Positions 1-7,568 of a stretch of 10,197 bases of DNA are shown here, one piece after another. Below the pieces are notes generated by a model. That model was not told the origin of the DNA. It saw only the letters and a program-made list of their open reading frames with translations, and did no database searches. Source of the stretch: an uncultured Cellvibrio sp. (lineage in GTDB: Bacteria; Pseudomonadota; Gammaproteobacteria; Pseudomonadales; Cellvibrionaceae). Within the stretch, counting starts at the first letter, position 1; every line of letters starts with the position of its first letter. The translations under genes and the position numbers were made by a program. The DNA lies in contig CAMLRI010000034.1 in NCBI GenBank assembly GCA_946482385.1, positions 1 through 10,197 on the forward strand, written 5' to 3'.

Positions 1-64
1 TTAATATCTCATCCATAAATCCTATTTATTTGATTTATTAAAATAACATGACAGCGAGGCGTTT
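1..64 (+). promoter_or_regulatory. AT-rich leader and ribosome binding site of the GH35 gene
   Basis: This short stretch is very AT-rich compared with the coding DNA around it. It contains a plausible Shine-Dalgarno sequence, CGAGG at 55-59, five bases before the ATG at 65. No convincing -35/-10 pair can be assigned because the window begins here. The promoter may lie upstream, or the gene may be co-transcribed with an upstream gene. In the C. japonicus xyloglucan locus, as I remember it, the upstream neighbour is a TonB-dependent receptor gene, but none of it is visible here. Confidence 0.4.
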
Positions 65-1819
65 ATGGTTATTGGTCAAGCAATGATTTCCTGTGTGCGG
101 CGCACTTTTACTTTTTGTGTGCCGCGCACTTTTATTTTTTGCGTGCAACGCACGCTGGCATTATCTCTTTTAGGTTGCAGTGCGGTGCAAGCGCTGGCAG
201 CGCCCTTGCCCGAATTAATATCCAACAACGGCAAACACGCCCTGATGGTGGATGGTGCGCCTTTTATTATGCTGGGTGCGCAAACCAATAATTCCAGTAA
301 TTACCCGGCGGCGTTAAAAGATGTGTGGCCTTCTTATCAAAAAATGGGTGCCAACACCCTGAGCATTCCCGTGGCTTGGGAGCAAATTGAGCCGGTGGAA
401 GGCCAGTTCGATTTTTCCTATTTGGATGCGTTGCTGAAAGAAGCGCGCCAGCACAAGGCCAAGTTGGTGTTGCTGTGGTTTGCTACCTGGAAAAACAATG
501 CGCCCCATTACGCGCCTGCCTGGGTGAAGTTGGATAACCAGCGCTTTCCGCGCGTGGTGAAAAAAGACGGTGACACAGTGAATTCGCTTTCGCCCCTGGG
601 CAAAAATACCCTGGCGGCCGATAAAAAAGCCTTTGTGGAATTAATGAAGTACCTGGCCAAGCGCGATAAAGACCACACAGTGATTATGGTGCAGGTGCAG
701 AACGAGGTGGGTACCTACGGCGAGGTGCGGGATTTTTCCGCCATGGCTCAGGAACAATTTAATGCCCCCGTATCCGCCGATTTGTTGGCGAAGCTACAAC
801 TGCAGCCAGGCACCTGGGCGCAGGTATTTGGTAAGGATGCGGATGAGTTTTTTCATGCCTATTACATTGCACGCTATTGCGATGAAGTGGCGCTGGCAGG
901 TAAGGCCATTAAAAACCTGCCCATGTATGTGAATGTGGCTTTGCGCAACCCCTTTAACCCCGGCTTGCCTGGCCAGTATTCCAGTGGTGGCGGCACCGAT
1001 AATGTGCTGCATATTTGGAAAGCGGCAGCGCCCAATATCGATTTGATTGCGCCGGATATTTATTTCCGCGATTACAAAACCGTGAGCAAGGTGTTGGATC
1101 TTTATGCGCGCCCCGACAACGCTTTGTTTGTGGCGGAGATTGGCAGTGCCCAACCTTTTGCGCGTTATTTTTTCCCGACCCTGGGGAAAGGTGGTATTGG
1201 CTTTTCGCCCTTTGGTATGGACGATACGCCCTACACCAATTACCCCCTGGGTGCCCAGGAATACAACGACGAAACTATTGAAAATTTTGCCCAGGTTTAT
1301 CGCCTGGTGTCGCCCATGATGCGCGAGTGGGCCAAACTGGCGTTTGAAAGCCAGGTGTGGGGCGTGGCTGAGCCGTTGGATACCACTACCGATACGCAAA
1401 AAATTTGGAATGCGGAAGCAACACCGGAAGAGAAAGATCAATTCGTGAAAGACCGCGCCGCCGCCTTAACCCAACAGTTGGATTTGGGTTTGTGGGATGC
1501 GGAAGTCACCTATGGCCGCCCCATGTTTTGGATTGAGCCGCCCAAGGGCAATAACCCCAGTGCCGGTGGTGCCTTGATTGCCAAACTGGGTGATAACGAA
1601 TACCTGGTGACTGCCTATAAAGCGCGGGTGGAATTTAAGGCTTCCCAGGAATTGGCGGGCAAGAAATACATGATTGTGCGGGTAGAGGAAGGCCACTACA
1701 AAAATGGCGACTGGGTGATGGAGCGGGTGTGGAACGGCGACCAAACCGACTGGGGGCTTAACTTCCCCGACCAGCCGATTTTATTGCGCATCAAAATGGC
1801 GACTTACGAAACACAATAA
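65..1819 (+). CDS. bgl35A: GH35 beta-galactosidase, exported (Bgl35A-like)
   Basis: This 584-residue protein is a family 35 glycoside hydrolase that removes terminal beta-D-galactose, here probably from the galactosylated side chains of xyloglucan oligosaccharides. The N-terminal (beta/alpha)8 catalytic domain spans roughly residues 55-430. The acid/base is Glu214 in VQVQNEVG and the probable nucleophile is Glu358 in FVAEIG, the usual GH35 pair. Residues about 440-584 resemble the C-terminal beta domain (DUF5597-like) of bacterial GH35 enzymes. The export signal is odd: a hydrophobic run (LALSLLG) ends in Cys38, giving a possible lipobox LLGC, while an AxA signal peptidase I site (ALAA) lies at 43-46. 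Ahead of it are three 8-residue repeats starting with Cys. I chose ATG 65 because CGAGG sits five bases upstream; ATG 83 is an alternative and has no clear ribosome site. xyl31A follows after 167 bp on the same strand. Family assignment is secure; the substrate is inferred from context. Confidence 0.92.
   Translation: MVIGQAMISCVRRTFTFCVPRTFIFCVQRTLALSLLGCSAVQALAAPLPELISNNGKHALMVDGAPFIMLGAQTNNSSNYPAALKDVWPSYQKMGANTLSIPVAWEQIEPVEGQFDFSYLDALLKEARQHKAKLVLLWFATWKNNAPHYAPAWVKLDNQRFPRVVKKDGDTVNSLSPLGKNTLAADKKAFVELMKYLAKRDKDHTVIMVQVQNEVGTYGEVRDFSAMAQEQFNAPVSADLLAKLQLQPGTWAQVFGKDADEFFHAYYIARYCDEVALAGKAIKNLPMYVNVALRNPFNPGLPGQYSSGGGTDNVLHIWKAAAPNIDLIAPDIYFRDYKTVSKVLDLYARPDNALFVAEIGSAQPFARYFFPTLGKGGIGFSPFGMDDTPYTNYPLGAQEYNDETIENFAQVYRLVSPMMREWAKLAFESQVWGVAEPLDTTTDTQKIWNAEATPEEKDQFVKDRAAALTQQLDLGLWDAEVTYGRPMFWIEPPKGNNPSAGGALIAKLGDNEYLVTAYKARVEFKASQELAGKKYMIVRVEEGHYKNGDWVMERVWNGDQTDWGLNFPDQPILLRIKMATYETQ
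92..163 (+). repeat. 24-bp tandem repeats with internal dyads at the 5' end of bgl35A
   Basis: Three consecutive 24-bp units lie in frame at codons 10-33. Units 1 and 2 differ at only two positions; unit 3 is diverged. Each unit contains an 11-bp dyad of the form GTGCNNCGCAC, at 95-105, 119-129 and 143-153 (GTGCGGCGCAC, GTGCCGCGCAC, GTGCAACGCAC). In protein they encode CVRRTFTF, CVPRTFIF and CVQRTLAL, the n-region leading into the signal peptide. Slipped-strand duplication explains units 1 and 2. The dyad is also kept in the diverged third unit, which leaves open a DNA or RNA role. Confidence 0.75.
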
Positions 1820-1837
1820 TTATTTATGAACTCGAAA

Positions 1838-1941
1838 GGAAAGCAGAGCGTCTTGTTCAGGGCACGCCGTGAATACATTCCTGTAGGCTCGAGGTAGGCA
1901 TCCATGCCTCTCTCGGCCCTGAACAAGACGCTCTGCTTTCC
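1838..1941. repeat. Long inverted-repeat element (26-bp perfect arms) between bgl35A and xyl31A
   Basis: The arms 1838-1863 and 1916-1941 are exact reverse complements over 26 bp. The 52-nt interior holds two smaller hairpins: TACA-TTCC-TGTA at 1874-1885 and AGGCA-TCCA-TGCCT at 1896-1909. The whole could fold as a three-way junction in RNA or a cruciform in DNA. No T-run follows the right arm, so it is not a standard intrinsic terminator. It could be a small non-autonomous mobile element, or an mRNA-stability or attenuation structure controlling how much xyl31A is made from the bgl35A transcript. From memory, the interior resembles an intergenic repeat seen in marine and soil gammaproteobacteria; this is unverified. 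Confidence 0.85.
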
Positions 1942-1986
1942 GCCCACCCTGTTTATCAGTTATCAATAGCAAGCGAGGAATAAACC

Positions 1987-4953
1987 ATGTTATCGGCACA
2001 TCCGTGGCTAAGGCACTGCATTATCGGCGTGGCATCTGTTGCGCTTATGCAGGGCTGCTCCAAACAATCGGGCAGTGAATCATCCAGTGGCGCCCAGCCG
2101 GCCACCGAGCAAGTAAAAACCCTGGCGCAAGTTGAGCGCACTGCCGATGGCGTAGTGCTGAGCTTGCCATCCGGCGCTGCGAAAAAACTGCGCTTGCAAG
2201 TCATGAGCGAAAAAATCATTCGCGTGACTGCTCTGCCGGGTTCAGATTTTGGAGTATTGCCAGAATCCATTCAGGTAGTAGCCAAACCGGCGGCCGATGT
2301 GCCCTTTACCGTGGATCAAGCGGGCGACAAGCTGGTATTGAAAACAGCGCAAGTGACGGCTGAGGCATCGCTGCTGGATGGCACTGTTAGTTTCCGCGAC
2401 GCCAAAGGCAAGGTGCTGCTGCAAGAAGAAAACCGCGGAACCTTTGCCCCGGTGACTGCCGACCCGATTAAACCGGATGCGGATTCTTTTGCTGTTCGCC
2501 AGGAATTTAATCGCGGCACCGACGAAGGCTTCTTTGGTTTGGGGCAGCATCAAAATGGCCAGGTAAACTACGCTGGCGAAAATGTGGAGTTAACCACCTA
2601 CAACCTGGTGATTTCTATTCCCTATGTGGTATCCAGCCGCAACTATGGTTTGCTGTGGGACAACAACTCGGTAACCCGCTTTGGCGACCCGCGTGAATAC
2701 CAGCCGCTGCCAACCGCACTCAAATTGTTTGATGCCGAAGGCAAAGAGGGCGGTTTAACCGCGCGCTATTACGATGGCGAAAAATTATTGCTCACCCGTG
2801 TAGAAGCGGATTTGAATTACCAGTTCTACAGCAACAACACAGTGCGCGAAGTGCCTTTCCCCGATGAAGTCAAAGACGCGAAAAACTTGCGCATTGAATG
2901 GGAAGGCAGCATCCAATCCGATGAGGCAGGTGTACACCATTTCAAAATGTACAACTCCGGCTATGCCAAGTTGTATGTCGATGGTCAGTTGGCCCTGGAT
3001 CGCTGGCGTTTGAACTGGAACCCCTGGCACCACAATTACAAAATGCCGCTGCAAGCGGGCGTGAAAAAAACCATCAAAGTGGATTGGACTGTTGGCGGTG
3101 GCTTTTTCCGCTTGCTGCATTTAGATCCGCTACCCGCTGCTGAGCAGCAACAGTTGTCATTAGCATCGGAAACTGCCAAGGCCATTGATTACTACTTTGT
3201 TTACGGCACCAATAAAGACGAAGTGGTGGCAGGCTACCGCGAACTGACCGGCCAGGCAGTGATGCTGCCCAAGTGGGTATACGGCTTTTGGCAAAGCCGC
3301 GAGCGCTACAAAAACCAGGATGAAATTATCGACACCTTTAAGTATTACCGCGAGAAAAAAATCCCCATCGACAACATAGTGCTGGATTGGTCTTACTGGC
3401 CGGAAGATGCTTGGGGCAGCCACGACTTTGATAAAAAGCACTTCCCCGATCCCAAGGCGATGACCGATAAGATTCACGCCATGAACGGCAATATTATGAT
3501 TTCGGTGTGGCCGAAGTTTTATCCCACCACCGACAATTACAAAGAGCTGAACGCCAAAGGCTATATGTTCAATAAGAACCTGGAAGAGGGCAATGTCGAC
3601 TGGATTGGCAAAGGCTACCCCAATGCTTTCTATGATCCTTACCCCAAAGAAGCGCAGGAAATTTTTTGGCGGCAAATCAACGACAAATTAAAAAGCAAAG
3701 GCTTTGATGCCTGGTGGTTGGATGCGGCCGAGCCGGATATTCACTCCAACTTGCCCTTTAGCAAACGCAAAGCCTTGATGAGCCGCGAAGGCGGTATTGG
3801 TTCGGGTGCGGAATATTTCAACTCCTACGCCATTCCCAACGCGACTGCTGTGTACGAGGGTGAGCGCAAAGCCTCGCCGGAAAAACGCTCCTTTATTTTG
3901 ACCCGCTCTGGCTTTGGCGGCATTCAGCGCACCGGCGCGGCCATTTGGAGTGGTGATACTTCTTCCGATTGGGACAATTTGCGCGAGCAAGTGGCCGCCG
4001 GTGTGAACACAGGTATTGCCGGTATGCCCAACTGGAGTTTCGATATCGGCGGCTTTACCCCGGAAGATAAATATCGCTCTGGCGGTAAAGATGGCGCCTG
4101 GGCCCTGAATGTTCAGGATTTGCGCCCCGAGCTGGTGGAAGATTGGCAGGAGCTGAACGTGCGCTGGTTCCAGTTTGGCGCCTTTGTGCCCTTGTTCCGC
4201 TCCCACGGCCAATCGCCTTACCGCGAAATTTTCAGCCTGGCCAATGAAGGCACCGAGGTGTACAACACCCTGGCCAATTACATCAAGCTGCGCTATCACC
4301 TGATGCCTTATATCTACACCTTGGCGGGCGATACCTATCACAAACAGGGCACCATCATGCGCCCCCTGGTGATGGACTTCCCCGAAGATCGCGCCGCTTG
4401 GAATATCAACACCCAATACATGTTTGGCCCGGCCTTCCTGGTTAACCCCGTGTACCAAAACAAAGCGCGCTCGCGCCAGGTGTATCTGCCTGCCGGTGCC
4501 GATTGGTACAACTTTTACACCGGTGAAAAGTTAGCGGGCGGCCAGGAAATCACGGCGGCCGCGCCCCTGTCGCAAATGCCGCTGTTTGTTAAGGCCGGCG
4601 CGATTGTGCCCACTGGCCCGCTGATCCAGCATGTGGACGAAGGTTTGAATGCGCCACTGCTGATTACGGTTTACACCGGTGCCAACGGCAGCTTTGAGGT
4701 GTACGAAGACGATGGCCGCAGCGTGAAATACGCCCAGGGCGAATGGGCGCGCATTCCGCTGAGCTACGACGACGCCACCGGCACCCTCAGCATTGGCGAG
4801 CGTATCGGCAGCTTTGCCGGCATGGCACAGGAGCGCAGCATTAGCGTGCGCTTTATCTCCGGCGCCCAGGCGGATGCCGGCGACCTGGCCAATGCCAAAG
4901 GCGAGCAGGTGGCTTACACAGGTAAAGCGATCACAGTGAAGCGTCCGCGTTAA
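1987..4953 (+). CDS. xyl31A: GH31 alpha-xylosidase with inserted PA14 domain (Xyl31A-like)
   Basis: This 988-residue family 31 glycoside hydrolase would release alpha-linked xylose from the non-reducing end of xyloglucan oligosaccharides. Residues 1-24 form a signal with Cys24 in MQGC. This is a plausible but imperfect lipobox and suggests an outer-membrane-anchored lipoprotein; a Ser/Gln-rich tether follows. The N-terminal beta domain (about 45-250) is interrupted by a PA14 domain (about 255-385; LTARYYDG, YAKLYVDG). The (beta/alpha)8 barrel runs from about 428 to 800. The nucleophile is Asp579 in WWLDAAEPD and the acid/base is Asp657 in WSGDTSSDW. C-terminal beta-sandwich domains complete the protein. 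The start is supported by GAGGA at 1975-1979, seven bases before ATG. The PA14 insertion is the feature described for the C. japonicus enzyme, where it helps bind longer oligosaccharides. Exact specificity is inferred from family and context. Confidence 0.93.
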   Translation: MLSAHPWLRHCIIGVASVALMQGCSKQSGSESSSGAQPATEQVKTLAQVERTADGVVLSLPSGAAKKLRLQVMSEKIIRVTALPGSDFGVLPESIQVVAKPAADVPFTVDQAGDKLVLKTAQVTAEASLLDGTVSFRDAKGKVLLQEENRGTFAPVTADPIKPDADSFAVRQEFNRGTDEGFFGLGQHQNGQVNYAGENVELTTYNLVISIPYVVSSRNYGLLWDNNSVTRFGDPREYQPLPTALKLFDAEGKEGGLTARYYDGEKLLLTRVEADLNYQFYSNNTVREVPFPDEVKDAKNLRIEWEGSIQSDEAGVHHFKMYNSGYAKLYVDGQLALDRWRLNWNPWHHNYKMPLQAGVKKTIKVDWTVGGGFFRLLHLDPLPAAEQQQLSLASETAKAIDYYFVYGTNKDEVVAGYRELTGQAVMLPKWVYGFWQSRERYKNQDEIIDTFKYYREKKIPIDNIVLDWSYWPEDAWGSHDFDKKHFPDPKAMTDKIHAMNGNIMISVWPKFYPTTDNYKELNAKGYMFNKNLEEGNVDWIGKGYPNAFYDPYPKEAQEIFWRQINDKLKSKGFDAWWLDAAEPDIHSNLPFSKRKALMSREGGIGSGAEYFNSYAIPNATAVYEGERKASPEKRSFILTRSGFGGIQRTGAAIWSGDTSSDWDNLREQVAAGVNTGIAGMPNWSFDIGGFTPEDKYRSGGKDGAWALNVQDLRPELVEDWQELNVRWFQFGAFVPLFRSHGQSPYREIFSLANEGTEVYNTLANYIKLRYHLMPYIYTLAGDTYHKQGTIMRPLVMDFPEDRAAWNINTQYMFGPAFLVNPVYQNKARSRQVYLPAGADWYNFYTGEKLAGGQEITAAAPLSQMPLFVKAGAIVPTGPLIQHVDEGLNAPLLITVYTGANGSFEVYEDDGRSVKYAQGEWARIPLSYDDATGTLSIGERIGSFAGMAQERSISVRFISGAQADAGDLANAKGEQVAYTGKAITVKRPR

Positions 4954-4974
4954 TTCGCGCAGCTGTACCCTAAG

Positions 4975-5012
4975 CAAGCCCCCCGGGTTTCGGCCCGGGG
5001 GGCTTGTTTTTT
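4975..5012 (+). terminator. Intrinsic terminator after xyl31A
   Basis: A perfect 13-bp GC-rich stem, CAAGCCCCCCGGG with CCCGGGGGGCTTG, encloses a 6-nt loop and is followed by six T residues. It begins 21 bp after the xyl31A stop codon. It should end the xyloglucan gene transcript and insulate glyA. Confidence 0.95.
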
Positions 5013-5105
5013 GGTAGGGGCTAACCAGGCCAGCTTGCCCGGTGGATGAAGCAGATTCCCGCCGGCCATGAGTTTTTTGCGTGGAAGGCTTTTGGTTGGC
5101 TAGTG

Positions 5106-5118
5106 TACAATGCGCGCC
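5106..5118 (+). promoter_or_regulatory. Putative glyA promoter, -10 box with GC-rich discriminator
   Basis: TACAAT at 5106-5111 is a good -10 hexamer, 73 bp before the glyA start. It is followed directly by GCGCGCC, a GC-rich discriminator of the kind often seen in growth-rate-controlled promoters. No strong -35 is found at the right spacing. The call rests on the -10, on the position after a terminator, and on resemblance to the nrdR promoter region. The remaining leader (5119-5184) shows no riboswitch that I recognise. Confidence 0.45.
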
Positions 5119-5184
5119 AATTTCCCCCCCTTCCCATTAACACGGCGGCCATTCCCGGCTTGCTGGTCAACCTAGGACTTATCT

Positions 5185-6450
<1,266 letters not shown>

Positions 6451-6473
6451 TTCAGCTTTTACCCTGGTTCCAC

Positions 6474-6500
6474 AAAAAAGCAGCTTATGGCTGCTTTTTT
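6474..6500. terminator. Intrinsic terminator after glyA
   Basis: An 11-bp stem, AAAAAAGCAGC with GCTGCTTTTTT, encloses the loop TTATG and starts 24 bp after the glyA stop. The A-run on one side and T-run on the other mean it could work in both directions, though no gene enters from the right on the minus strand. It separates glyA from the protease region. Confidence 0.92.
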
Positions 6501-6574
6501 GCTTTTTGGGGTTTGGGATGGGCGCGCGGATATATAGGTATAGCTAGCGGGTGTTAGCAGATTTTTGTTTATAG

Positions 6575-6614
6575 CCTGGAATCGGTTACTAATAACTACA
6601 TAACTGGATTCCGG
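6575..6614. repeat. Imperfect inverted repeat in the leader of the prodomain-like gene
   Basis: The segment pairs as CC/GG, GGAATC/GATTCC and GTTA/TAAC, with a bulged T and a small internal loop, around an AT-rich 12-nt loop. This gives about 12 base pairs. It lies in the AT-rich 215-bp gap between the glyA terminator and the next gene and has no T-run. It could be an operator or a leader hairpin. No convincing promoter hexamers could be assigned in this gap. Confidence 0.35.
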
Positions 6615-6715
6615 TAAAAATTAGATTTTGTTTTTCCGTAAGGTAATAAAAACTCGATTTTGTGACCGGCTCCACCTAATATTTGCTCAACAAATGAACA
6701 CTTCTGCCGCCCCCT

Positions 6716-7453
6716 ATGAAATTCAGCCGCACCCATAAGCTCACCCTGGCCGCCCTGTTGGCGGTATTGGTGGCGGGAATATACGGTTGGTTGTTTTCCC
6801 GGCAGCCGCAAACCCTGCCACAGCTGCCGGAGCCCATAGGTTTATCGCCCGCCGATAACCCGCTGCTGGCGCAGAGTGCAGAATTGATGGCTGCGGCGGA
6901 GCAGGCTTTGGCCTCTACCCAGGCAGTTACCGAGCCTTTGCCGCCGGCGGCAAGTTCCTCTGCCGCTGCCCAGGTTGCGGCCAGTTCGCCCTGGCAGTTG
7001 GCGGCGGCCGGTATGCCCATGCCCGGCATGCCCCTGGCAGAAGGGGTAAGTGTGTATGAGCCAGTGGCTGTGGATATGGAAAACCCCGCCTTTCCGGCGC
7101 CGGGCGATCAGCTAAGCCTGGCCCTGCCCGGTGGCGAATCCGTGGTAGTCAATGTGTCCAGCGCCAGTACCCTGGGCAATGGCGACTACAGCTGGAGTGG
7201 CCATGTGCAGGGATCGGGCAATGATTACCCGGTGGTGATGACCTATGGCGCCGATGCGGTATTTGCCAGCATCACCACCCCCCAGGGTTCCTACACCCTG
7301 GAATCGGTGAATGGCAGTGGATGGATCTACAAAAACCCCGCCGAGGTGGAGCTCACCCAGCCGGGCAAAAATGATTACCTCGAGGTTCCCGAAGAGGAGC
7401 TGCGCAAACACCAATTGCACCAGCACGACCATGAATCACACGAATCACATTAA
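6716..7453 (+). CDS. Membrane-anchored prodomain-like protein, putative metzincin inhibitor (BamI-like position)
   Basis: This 245-residue protein has one hydrophobic segment at about 8-27, reading as an uncleaved anchor or signal, so the bulk should be periplasmic or secreted. Residues 30-110 are a low-complexity Ala/Pro/Ser/Met region. Residues about 112-215 form a beta-rich domain. Its pattern (DYSWSGHV, then YPVVMTYGADAVFASITTP, then GSYTLESVNGSGW) resembles prodomains of secreted metalloproteases. The C-terminus is acidic then His-rich, with six His in the last 14 residues. An in-frame TGA at 6695 rules out longer ATG starts, but no Shine-Dalgarno precedes ATG 6716, so initiation may be weak. 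The next gene encodes a metzincin without its own prodomain. In P. aeruginosa the inhibitor gene bamI lies beside mep72, so I infer a cognate inhibitor, chaperone or trans-acting prodomain. I did not recognise the family directly. Confidence 0.7.
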   Translation: MKFSRTHKLTLAALLAVLVAGIYGWLFSRQPQTLPQLPEPIGLSPADNPLLAQSAELMAAAEQALASTQAVTEPLPPAASSSAAAQVAASSPWQLAAAGMPMPGMPLAEGVSVYEPVAVDMENPAFPAPGDQLSLALPGGESVVVNVSSASTLGNGDYSWSGHVQGSGNDYPVVMTYGADAVFASITTPQGSYTLESVNGSGWIYKNPAEVELTQPGKNDYLEVPEEELRKHQLHQHDHESHESH

Positions 7454-7454
7454 A

Positions 7455-7474
7455 CGGAGCAACAGATGAGCTAA
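7455..7474 (+). other. Minimal start-stop ORF with good ribosome site in the intergenic gap
   Basis: Immediately after the stop of the prodomain-like gene there is CGGAG at 7455-7459, a 6-base spacer, and then ATG AGC TAA at 7466-7474, encoding only Met-Ser. The frame differs from that of the protease, which starts at 7569. It may be chance, a remnant of a former start, or a site where ribosomes stall and affect translation of the protease downstream. Confidence 0.3.
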
Positions 7475-7568
7475 CACACCCGGCAGTACCCCCTTGGCTT
7501 TAATGGATGCGCGCAAATTTTTTGTTAATCACGGAGGGTTTTCAGTAAAGTCAAACGAGACCCCCAGC

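Noticed and set aside
794..1441. Long open frame on the minus strand (215 codons) inside bgl35A, and similar ones antisense to xyl31A and glyA
   Set aside because: They lie antisense to clear conserved genes, their translations show no recognisable domain or signal, and they are expected from the codon bias of GC-rich coding DNA.
1838..1941. Integron attC-like recombination site
   Set aside because: The arms lack the paired RYYYAAC and GTTRRRY core sites, and the stem is perfect, without the extrahelical bases typical of attC.
5013..5184. Riboswitch or attenuator in the glyA leader
   Set aside because: No conserved glycine, SAM or tetrahydrofolate riboswitch core could be recognised and no terminator lies between the putative promoter and the start codon.
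6624..6663. Direct repeat GATTTTGT at 6624-6631 and 6656-6663
   Set aside because: An 8-base repeat in AT-rich DNA is easily expected by chance and has no supporting dyad or conserved spacing.
6694..6738. Small 14-codon ORF (ATG at 6694) overlapping the start of the prodomain-like gene
   Set aside because: It has no ribosome site and no recognisable leader-peptide features, and overlap by chance is likely.
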